In this document: positions 41,901 through 53,900 of the stretch, piece by piece
How positions within the stretch are numbered: the stretch's first letter is position 1
How the letters are laid out: each line of letters starts with the position of its first letter
Assembly: GCF_037975245.1 (NCBI RefSeq)
Contig: NC_092569.1
Span: 9,657,001 to 9,721,000, forward strand
DNA length: 64,000 nucleotides
Origin: Apostichopus japonicus
Lineage: Eukaryota > Echinodermata > Holothuroidea > Aspidochirotida > Stichopodidae
Direction: 5' to 3'
Notes under the pieces: generated by a model
Seen by the model: the letters and a program-made list of their open reading frames with translations, nothing else
Told to the model about the DNA's origin: nothing
Databases searched by the model: none
Position numbers and translations under genes: made by a program

Positions 41901-44900
41901 TTTAACATTGGTTTACAATGGCCTGTTAGAGACCTTTCATACAGTATTGTATTCCATTTGCACACTTGTACGTTTCTATGCTGTTGTCCTAGGTTGAGTC
42001 AAGCAGATATATAGCACACATTATCATTGCATACATAGCATGCCACATACTACACAAATAGTTTAATTTATATTTAGTTAGCAGCATAGTATATGACATG
42101 TATATGTTGAAGTTACCTCTGGAAGCAGCTGTAAATCAGCTAGTATAGTCACTACATCACAGAGCAGTGTGTGTGACTTCAAATTAAATGCAGATTAAGA
42201 ATGAAAAGATATCAGTTTGCACATTTACCTTGGAAGGGTTTAATCTTTGACAGCTTGCCATACAGACTAGGTCTATTTATAACACTTTAAGTGAAAACAC
42301 ACTGCTAAACACTCAGCATCACATGACAGTTTTGGTTTATAAGCACACCTGGCGGTAACATTGACATTGTAAGAACACCAGAAGAGAGAGTGGCCGGTCT
42401 TAGCGATCAGTTTTGTGTTTTACAAACTGATTACTATACAACATTAACAGGTTTTCTGTTGCACTTTGCTTCACAGCGAGACATCAACAAATTTCTTTGC
42501 AGACAAGGAGGGCTTACAGCGTGTTGTGATTATCTCATCGCTGGGGGAGACATAGCTCTTTTAAGATCAACAGAAGCACAGGAAGATGACCCCAACCTCG
42601 GACGAAAAGTTCTGGATCAGGTCAGTCTACCCTCAATCAAAGATCATTGATCATTACCAAGCCCTGAGGTGCAGGTTTAATCATGTTCTAGCCCTAACAT
42701 TTCTCTCTGCTCTGTTGCCATGGTTATTTGTCTGAATCAGTTTTCCTTCTATATTCAGTTACTTTACATTAATTGTCAGCAGTTAGTTTATTATTTGCTG
42801 TTTGATAAAAATGTCAGTTACTCTGAGTAACTTATATTTTACTACCTAACAGGACACGAGACACTTTTTCATAATACCTTTTCTCCTCCTTTGAAATTTT
42901 GTATTATTGCCCATACATTATTGTAAGGTAGGACACTATTCCCAATTGCAACACTGAATGGACATCATTGATATATCTTACTATAATTGTACCTCATAGC
43001 TGTTTAATACAAACTCATACTTTATTTTAATTTTTGCAAATCGTCCTTGTGCCCAAAAGATTGCCATATTACCCCCTTCTCTTAATAATCCACTGTTAAA
43101 GCCATCATCCTTCATTGAATGGCTCATTTAACTCTTAGTAGATATCCATTCCTTTGGAAATACTGTAACATTAGTTTCTTTCCATATTGACCAATAATAA
43201 AAAAGGGCAACATAAACTTGTTACACAGCTCATTGTGTAGCATACCTTACATGGCTGTATTCATGATTATAGAAAGTATATGATGTTATGGAATTGCTTT
43301 GCATTGTTAGATATTGAAATTCTGTGCAGTTCATTCTTTCAATTTTGTTCCCTATATGACTATTTTGCTTCTAATTTTTTTGTTTCGCTTTCTTCTTCTT
43401 TACTATAGTTGTGTGCTGAAAAGGAATATGTACTGTACATCGGGATCACATGTGGTTTGTCCGTGAGTACAGTAGTTCATTTGAGTTCATTATTGCAGTG
43501 TGTGAGCAAACTCTCAATGTTCAGTGAGCAATCTTTATTTATTGAGGTGCAGGATTAACAGTTAATGATGTATTCTTCAGAATTATGGTATTCATTAACA
43601 TTAACTAATTAACATTTGTTTTACCTAAATAGGGTTCAAAGTAGCATGTATACTGGAGCGACACCAAACATGTTTTGCTGAGTTTTCTTGAATTTAATTA
43701 CGACTGGACAATGAATTTTATTTTCTTCAGGCTGCGTATGTTGCGGGACAAATAGATCACTGCCTGCAAAATCTTGATCGGTTCTATCCGGTCCTGATTG
43801 GTTTTAATCCTCTTAATCAAGCTAGGGATAATCAAGTGGAGAATTGGAATCAGACATGTGCCTCAGGTTTGTTGTATTTTCATTTATTAATATCTTGATC
43901 GGTTCTATCCGGTCTTGATTGGTTTTAAACCTCTTAATCAAGCCAGGGATAATCAAGTGGAGAATTGGAATCAGACATGTGCCTCAGGTTTGTTGTATTT
44001 TCATTTATTAATATCTTGATCGGTTCTATCCGGTCTTGATTGGTTTTAAACCTCTTAATCAAGCCAGGGATAATCAAGTGGAGAATTGGAATCAGACATG
44101 TGCCTCAGGTTTGTTGTATTTTCATTTATTAATATCTTGATCGGTTCTATCCGGTCTTGATTGGTTTTAAACCTCTTAAAGCAGCATTTTGCGTCCTTTT
44201 CTATGATTTTTCTCAACCTCACTGATTCCACTTTGCCATAACGACATACATAACTAGCTAATCTATTTATATTTTACTTCAGATGGTGGCATAAAAGTCG
44301 AAAAATTTGCAACTTTCAACTTTGTTGTTCTCCAAGATATTTTCCGTTGGGAACCCAATAAACCTCGCCCATAATATGAATATTTAAACACTACGAACGT
44401 CATTGACAGATACGTAATATAACACCACGCTTGATTTGTGTACAGTCTATATGGCAGTTGTACCAGGGAGTTGCATAACAACTCCCTGGTACAACCATCG
44501 CGAAGTCTTGAATCTATTTTTAGCAACGGCTCATAACTAAACCTGCATCTCTGATTGGTTGAATTCAAACTAGTGGGTTTGGCGGAATTGTATGCGATTA
44601 ATTTTAACTGTGAAATTTGTCGAGGACACTCTTCTCATTTATCGACATAAATCGTTAATTACTCGCTAATTAATGCTCTTGGCAGGGTGAAACTTGGATG
44701 GTATCTTAGATTGCTGTTTTATGATTGATACATGTAAAAAAATCGATGCATATTAAAAAAGTGGAAAAAAGCGACCCAACGCAAAATGCTGCTTTAATCA
44801 AGCTAGGGATAATCAAGTGGAGAATTGGAATCAGACATGTGCCTCAGGTTTGTTGTATTTTCATTTATTAACGATGAATGAAACCATGAAAGTCACACGA

Positions 44901-47900
44901 CAGTCGTTTTCATATCCATTGTGTTGACTATACCCTTCAATTTTTCCATCAAGTGGTAATGAAATGGTCGTAAGAACATTAAAGACAAATGCCAGGTGCT
45001 GTACTATAAAAGTAAAGTAGGTAATAGATTAGTGTAGAAGTTAAAAAAGAATGGAGATGGAACCCATTTCTTGACTTCAGTCAGACAATTCCTTTGAATT
45101 AATTATTATATATGATCAGTCTTGTCAACACCCCACTCTAGTGATTTCCTGTAGTGGGAACTGTTTGGTATATTAAAACTTCAAACAGAGTCTATCCTCA
45201 TTATCATACTTTGCCAACATCACACTCAAGGGACTTCCCCGAGTGGTATGAAACTGTTAGTATCTCAAAGGGATATCCCAGATGATATGCCAATACTCCA
45301 CTGCAGCAGTGTTCATAATGCCAAATAGCAATGCAGGCTGCTTGACTATAGAGTAGCAATGCAGGCTGTTAGGCTATAAAATAGCAATGCCCCCTGTAAG
45401 GCTAATAGCAATGCCAGCTGTTAGGCTATAAAATAACAATGCACACTGTAAGGCTCATAGCAATGCACGCTGTTAGGCTAATAGCAATGCACACTGTTAG
45501 GCTATTAAATAGCAATGCAGGCTGTAAGGCTATAAAATAGCAATTCATGCTGTTAGGCTATAGGATGACTTGAATGACAGAACTACACAAACAAACATGG
45601 CTTGTTTATCAAATGGAGATGAAGTAGGTAGTAAGCTGTTAGTACCCAAGTAGGTAGTAAGCTGTTAGTACCTAAGTAGGTAGTAAGCTGTTAGTACCTA
45701 AGTAGGTAGTAAGCTGTTAGTACCTAAGTAGGTAGTAAGCTGTTAGTACCTAAGTAGGTAGTAAGCTGTTAGTACCTAAGTAGGTAGTAAGCTGTTAGTA
45801 CCTAAGTGGATACTATATTACCCACATTATGAGATCTATCAATATCACACTCAAGTGTTATGACTGAAACCTGTCACTTAAAAGGTATACATTAAAGGGA
45901 ATATGCCCTCCCTCATTTTAGAAACATTTTCGTTATCAAATTATAATGGGTCTACTGGAATGTGATTCCTTTAGTCTAGGCTACTGAAACCTCTGTGATT
46001 AAAGGCAATCATACATTTACATATATGCAAATGTTAGGTAGCAAATGTAATCACTATGGTTACACATAGATCTTTGCTTTTCTCTTGACAGTATTTAACA
46101 GAATGCAAGAAGCACAGTCTCAGAACAAAGCAGCCATTTTGAATCCAGTGATTGGGGTAAGATGTACCAATATACTGTGAATTTATCACATAACTTTCTG
46201 CCCCTCTGATGCTCCATCCTGATGCAATGGTGTTACATGCACCTTGCAGTAGTAGTCAAGTCTGAGAGCCCTCTCTAAAATCATGATAATCAAATCCTTT
46301 AGATGGACAAAAATTAATTCTACTGGATTAAAAAACATCCATCTGACTATTAGAGACCACGGTCAAACTCACCCAATACCGCAAGATTCTGTATTCCATT
46401 GAGGTCAGTTTCCTGCCACTGAAAATTATTCTATATACATATGCAAGAGAATATGGGTGGGCAGCTCATTGTCATTTGTTATCAATTTGTCCGAACTGGG
46501 TGAACAGCCCTTTATCATTTGTTATTAATTTATCCACACTGGTTGGACAGCATCAATTTGTTCGGACTGGGTGGACAGCTCTTTATCATTCGTAATCAAG
46601 TTGTCCGCACTGGGTGGACAGTTCTTTATCATTTGTTACTAATTTGTCCGGACTGGGTGGACAGCTCTTTATCATTTGTCATTAATTTGTCCGGACTGGG
46701 TGGACAGCTCTTTATCATTTGTCATTAATTTGTCCGGACTGAGTGGACAGCTCTTTATCATTTGTCATTAATTTGTCCGGACTGAGTGGACAGCTCTTTA
46801 TCATTTGTTATTAATTTGTCCACACTGGGTGGACAGCTTTTTATCATTTGTTATTAATTTGTCTGCACTGAGTGGACAGCTCTTTATCATTTGTTATTAA
46901 TTTGTCCACACTGGGTGGACAGCTCTTTATCATGCGTTAATCGATTTGTCCGGACTGAGTGGACAGCTCTTTATCATTCGTTATTAATTTGTCCGGACTT
47001 GGTGGACAGCTCTTTATCATTCGTTATCAATTTGTCCAGACTTGGTGGACAGCTCCTTATCATTCAGTGTAATATGGGTGGACAGGTCTTTGGTTTTCCT
47101 CATATTCCATCACTACAGATATACTCTCCTGTATTTTCTTCTCTGTAGCCGGAACCGATAACAGGTTCTTCGAGAATGAAGGGTGGAACAGCGACTAAAG
47201 TGTTACTGGACGTCATCTTTCAAGTCAGCCTGCACACGGTCATGGGTGATACGAACAGAAGCTCCAACAACAACAGCAGTAGCAGGGGTATGGTAAAGAC
47301 ACTACTTAATATGTACTACAAGGTCTTGAAGGATATTCCTGACAGACGACAAGACGATATAGCGACGGTAATCTCAGCTGCAGGGAAGAGGTAACCATGG
47401 TGATAACTTGAATTAAACCTGTCAACATATTTATTGCTTTCAGTCCATTGAAAGTACCATTCCAGTTAATTTTAAAGAGGGTGGTGGTTAGGGTGAGGAG
47501 GTAAGAGCTTTGGGTTCCAATTAGAGATGGTTTAAACTTGTACGCACCCTGCATGCTTTCAGTTTCTTTGTATTTAAAGGAGCTGGTATGTGGGGTATGC
47601 TACACTTGACTAGATTTAGATGAAACTCAGCTCTGAATTCAACAATTAGATCCAGGCAGAACTCCATATCATCCGAGCAGTAGCAAGGTTTTATCTGAAT
47701 TTATAGATTGTACTGTTTAAAGCTCCAATTTTCAAAGGTTTTGTTTTTCTTTGGCGAGTGTAATCCGTGCGTATTTCCAGGGGCAGTTTCTTTTTATTAG
47801 AAAATTAATTTACTTGACCAGGCTAATCTGAATATGCACTCTCTGAGATGATGATAATAAGAGTTGTTTACACTCATAGCCAATAGCCTGTATCAATAAG

Positions 47901-50900
47901 AAAGTTGTTCTCGAAGTGGCCCAGTTGAAGGTCAATTCAGTTTTTTTCTATCAAGTTATCTCGTGTTGTTCTCTTCACTCCTCACAGGACACTCGATTCA
48001 TAAACATGATATACCATTCTTCATACAATAACATGAAACTAGCTTTCAAAGCAGTCATTTCCTTATTTTCATACTGATTTTGCAGAAATAAACTACGATA
48101 AGAGTCTAATATACATAAGGGTCAATTGAAAAGTGAAATACATAACAAAACCGAAAGTGGGGACATTTATTCTAGTATGTTACGATCAGGAAAACTTTCG
48201 GTAGTCTATTTTGATTGGGTTAGTTATAGGCTCCCTCCCTTCAAGTACCTCTTCTGTTGTTTAGGGAAACCTTTCGTTTTGATGTGTGAAGATATTTGGG
48301 CGAAAGGAAAAGTATATTGTTTTTCAAAATTAACATTATGATATGATTGTTGTCAAGTAGCTGTTAGCTACCGATTTGTCGACATAATATTTAGTCTCTT
48401 CAAGTTGAATTACAGTTTTATAGCTTCGTAAAAATATGTAAAGCTGTGATTAATAAAGGTTTAACATAAGACAAAGAATACCAATCAAGAAGTCATATTA
48501 TGTTAAACTTGGCATCTAGCTATAGAGTGGATTTTACCTAGTTTAGTGAAAGCATAATACATATCACCAAGGAGGATACAGTGCTAAAGTAACATAAATA
48601 TTTATATCACATATGAAAGTGAAATTATGATAAGTTGGGAGACTATGGTAGTCATATTACCCACATCCTTATTAACATAAAGGTTTTGAAAAGTTGTTGT
48701 TTTAGAAGGAGTGAGATTATACGATGTCTTCAGTAGTTTATTATCTGGCCGACTAAACTAAGCCGCAGCCCTTGCATGCATCGTAGGCTGCCCCAGTGAC
48801 CGAACCTATCAAGCAACAGAAGCAAGTTCAAAATGAACGTGATGAGAGGGGGTGTCTAGTGTGCCTGATGAAACCCACCAAAATGGATAAATAGGCAGAC
48901 TTATTAGGAGTGATTTGAATTCAAGTTGTGAAGTCTCACACCCAAAAGACAGCTTTAGGAATATTGTGGACAGGTTGTGGTCATCATTTACTGTAGTCCT
49001 GTTTTATCTCGTCGATGGCTGCACTGAGGTCGCAAGCCTCTCCTGGTTGCTGCTTCTTTTTTTTCACTACAGAGTTTGTCTCTAATTATGAAAGTCTATG
49101 AAATAAACTTTTCTTAATGATGGCAGCTGAAAACAAATGAAGGTCTTAAATTTGCAGGGTTAAAAGTAAAGTAACAGGTTTAGTAAGACATTTTTTTTTG
49201 TTATTTAGATCCTCTGAGTGATATGAGATTAATTCTACGTTTAAAAGAAATGATTGTAAAATTTTCCTTTTCTTATTACAAATATGACAAATATGTTCTA
49301 GTAAATTTAACTGTATTGGTTGTTTGATTGATTTGTGACTTTTGTTTTTCTTTCATAACAGCTTAAACAGCAATGGACATCTCTATTACCTGGGAAAAGA
49401 TCACCTTGGTATGCTAGGCCTGATCGATGCATCAGAATGTCCTCCAACATATGGCTCAGGTAATATTATTAATATCATATTAAATATACTTTTCCTCTTT
49501 GCTCTTATACTTTGGTTCATGTTGTTGTTGTTTATTCTATTTTGAGTCATTGACCATCTTCATTTGAGTAAATTATTCACTCAGAAATGCCTGATACATA
49601 AATCATGTGACTGTCATAAGCATGCTGTGACAGTCACTTTAAAAAGCTGAACCATTAGACTCGGACAACAGAACAAAATATATGGTTGGATAAGTATTAA
49701 ACCTCCATAGTAATACTAGTGATATGCAGATGACAAGGCCAACCTTGCATGCCTTGAAATGCACATTAAAAAGCTGAACCATTACACCCGGCCAACAGAA
49801 CAAAATATATGGTTGGATAAGTATTAAACCTCCCTAGTAATACTAGTGATATATAGATGAAAGGGGCAACCTTGCATGCCATGAAATGTACATTAAACAG
49901 CTGAACCATTAGACCCAACAGAGGTATACTGTTGGGTATATGTATACTGTACATTAAACCTCCCTCGTAATAGCAGTGTTATGGAGATGACAGGGTGAAC
50001 CTTGCATGCTGTAAAATAAACATTAAAAGCCTGTACCGATTCACCCCACCAGAACACATAACCTAAACATTAATTTCACTTGAAGTTCAAGCCATACATG
50101 TGTAGGCTGTGTCAACATAAAAAGTGGGGGATGGGGGGTGGGCCACTATATCTAGTAGGCTTGATAAAACATGATGAAGTGAAATAAGGATGAAATGTAT
50201 AGGTTTACTGGTCCACTGGACAAGTATATTGTATGTGAGAATGGGTTTGGTAGTATATGTGGTATATATAGGTATCCTTAGAATATCAAACCTATTGTGT
50301 GGATACTGATTCTACAGAGCCTGAGAGGTGAATTTCAGACCAACTTAAAACCATAAAGAAGGAAAATTAGTTACAATTTTGTGTAGGTAAACTATTACAA
50401 TTGACAAGTGAAATGGAAATCCCAAATTTTTTAGACAAAATGACAAGCTGAGATTCTGGCAAATGACATATTGTTTAGACACAGCAAATGCACAATCATA
50501 GTTTTCTGTTTGGTTTGCTTTGACTTGAACACATACTTGAATTGACAAATTTTGAAAATATAGTGCAGCCCCAACATGAATATGAATCCCTGTGGCCCAT
50601 GTAGTAGAGCTACCTAATCTAGTACGACTCTTGTCATATTAGAATGAATTTGTCTTGATCAGCTCTGCAGAGAAACTGTCTGACAAAAGATCTAGGAATT
50701 GTTGTGATTGTAGTCTTGATGTATGATACCTCAATGCTGAAACCCAGTTTTGTATTAGAGTTTAAGTATTTCCCCAGAGTTAGGAAGACAACAAAAGTTC
50801 ATTTGACACCACCATCCTCTGTAATGATGGTTGTTGAACACCGACATGTAACAAAGCCTAAGTTCCCTTTTCAATAAATGTTCCAAGAGTGAGGATGCAT

Positions 50901-53900
50901 GCATGTAGTTCTTGCACCCTCTCCCACTCCCAAGAGATCCCAAAACATCCCCATCCTACGGATGAGAGTGTCAGCATCTGACCAATGTGTCAAATACTGA
51001 CCGAGATGAAGGCTCATCACTGCACTGCAGCTGTAGTGAGTGAAGTTACTTTGAAACCATCAAAAGAATAAACCCAAACTCCAGTTCCCAATTTGTAAAA
51101 CCAGAAAAAAAACTAATCCACGGAAGACTCCCCTCAACAACCATCGCAAATCAGCAAGTTTAAATAGGTCAAGAGAATCTGGTTCCCTGGTGAGGGTGTA
51201 AGTCGGGAACCTAATGATTTAGGGGCAGTCACCCTCACAGCTACACAAGAGTCTTGATCTTGAAGTATTCTGTCTAGATGATCACATATAAACCTTTGTG
51301 GTATCTCATGTCATTTTTGCCTCCTCTTCATTTTCTTAAAGATTTTGAGGACGTCCGTGGTTTCTTGCAGGGAGGTTTCTCATCGTGGGGCAATAAGGAA
51401 GGAGACCTGGTAAGGATATTAATATTTATTTGAATTTGGAATGCAATAAAAGTTTTTATCTCAATACATTACATGTATAGAGATATTGTAACAGTAAGTG
51501 GCACTCTCTCTTCTCTTAAAAATTTTCAGCGTCTTCAAACAAAGTTCTTTTTCTCTGGAATTTCCAGAGCAAGAATATATCATATAGACCAACAAAAGTT
51601 ACTATTTTTTATTCCAGAATTGTATCTCATTCTGTGACTTTTTCACCGATTTATGTCCAAATCAGGCCAATTTGGACTGAAAACACACTTTGACAGACCT
51701 GTTTTGCACACGCTCCAAAACTTATGTTTTATGAAAGAGAATAGAATAGAACTGTCTTTCAACAGTGGTATCGTCTAAGATAGGGTCCTATGTATTATAT
51801 ATTTTATTAACATTTTAAACTTTCATTTGTTGTTTACAGGTAGGTATTAATAAGACTTTTACTACCTGTATATGACATTTTATGGCTTTTATTTGCTTTA
51901 TTTGATGTTTAAATGATTTTTCTTTCTTAAAACAACACTGAGCTGCCGCCCCTACTATTAGTTAAAAGGTCCGTTTTGATGATTAAGCCCCGCCCCCAAG
52001 TCTGTTTTGTAGCAGATTGGCTATGACTCATAACAGCTACACGAAAATGGCTACGCTCGCGACCAATTTCTGTAGTGTAGTTAGGTACTCGAGGTGTTAA
52101 TGTATTGCATGCTAATTACATTCTGTACTGCTGAATTCCATTTAAGGATAGTGCTGGTGTTCAGGTAGCTTTTCAGAGCAAGGGCCATGATAAGTTTGTT
52201 TGATTGCCCTTCATGTTTTTTGTATAATTACGTATACACATTCTTGTATTTCTGAAGGCCACTTACTGTAGGCCTAGTGCATTTAAAAAATATATATATA
52301 TATAAGCCTAGGCCTATTAGGCTTTCAGTGATAGCCACATTAGCATTGTACTGGTGTTCAGACAGCTTTTCCTAGGAAGGACCAGGGTAAGTTTGTTTGA
52401 TGGGTACGTATAAAAGAGGAGCCGGCCATAGCATCACAACTTTTATGAGACTATAAAAATTGTATAAGGTTATGTTTTATTTATAAGGATATAAGATGTA
52501 TAAGGTTATATGAAGTATGTTTAGCTTTCTTTTGAACCTGTAATGTTTCACATCAAATGTACAAAGAATTAAAATAAAATAACAAAATGGAGAGGAACTG
52601 AGGTGGCTATTAGGGGAAGAGGAGGCCACCCATCACTTGCATATGAAAACTTGTAATCTTCTTTTACATTATTTTTTTCCAAGTCATAAATCCATGAAAT
52701 CTTCATGTCCAAAAAATTGAGATGGAAAAACGTGGGTTGTTTTGATATCTAGAAATGGACACAGTTTTGATGGTAGTCACCACTACAGTAACATACAGTA
52801 GGTCAATAGGCCTAGCTCTCAAGGCAGGCATCAAGAATATGGTCGAGTTGTTCGCCTCTTCTAATTTGGCTGTTGTCATTGACGTCAAACTATATGACCA
52901 AAAAGTCCAACAGAGACTGACCTAAGATGAAGGATACCACATAAAAAACAAGTTCTTAGGTATTCTATGACATTACTAAACCTTGCAATGTCGTTCTTTC
53001 GACTAACAGGCAATGAGCGCTAAAGGCAAGACTAGCAGGATAAAGTGTAACCTGCAGAGACTATTCGTGGCAAAGTAGCAAAAATGCAAGTTATATATTT
53101 GTTGTACCATGATTGATATTGATAATTGTAGAGACAGAGCAAAGATTTGAAATTAGGAATCAAAATTAAAACTTCCAGTATTGAGATACTGCATCATTGA
53201 TGCTCTTGTTATTTTCTAAATCAGGTTTAGCTATTGGTTTATATACAACTTTCATCATGTCAAGCTATGTGTAATGTCTATTCCTGGATATGCTTGGTAA
53301 ATTGGTTAATTTTCTGATCTTTGTAGGGAAATAGCCAGAATGACATCAGCATTGAAGCCTTTACCAAACACAACCTGCTTCATCTTACAGCAAACGATAC
53401 AGTGATCCTTGTTGGTAGTTCATCTGGTAAGTCAATTATATCATATTTATGTCAATTACTACTTTAACCAGAACCACCCCCCCCCCTCCTCCCCTCACCA
53501 TCATTGTGTGTGTGTAGGGGATATGATCCTGATTGAGATGCAAGGAGTGCCCCTGTCGGGAAGATAAATTGTGGGAGAAAACAATAAAAATATGTAAAAG
53601 ACAGTCTTTTTTACTGTGAATGGTTATCTGTACGGCTGCTATGTAACTAACTGTGCAATGCAAAATCTGAGGGAGGTGCGTTTGCACAGAGGGTTGCCCT
53701 CCTCTATGACACTGTGTTTGAGCTTTATTTATCATTCTTACCTTACACCACAGAAGAATCAATGACTTCATATGATTCTTTATATTAAATTGTACAGGAA
53801 TCTGAAATTAAGTGTTGGAGCCATTTAAATTACTTAATCCTCATCTTTGCATCTCTTTGTCTCCTTTTTTTTTCTTTTTCTTTTTTCATGTGTTTTTTTT

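Larger units (their letters stand above)
43771..44873 (+). repeat. 121-bp tandem duplication of the 3' part of GCKR exon 7, 4 copies
   Basis: Copies start at 43771 (in the exon), 43892, 44013 and 44134, period exactly 121 bp. Each holds the last 96 bases of exon 7, the donor AGGTTTGT and 25 bp of intron. The intronic copies have no own acceptor and meet a stop (TAA) soon after the donor if read through. Copies 2 to 4 share two changes (CTTGATT, TTTTAAACC) absent from the exon. The fourth is interrupted by the TTAA-flanked element and resumes at 44798. Confidence 0.93.
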
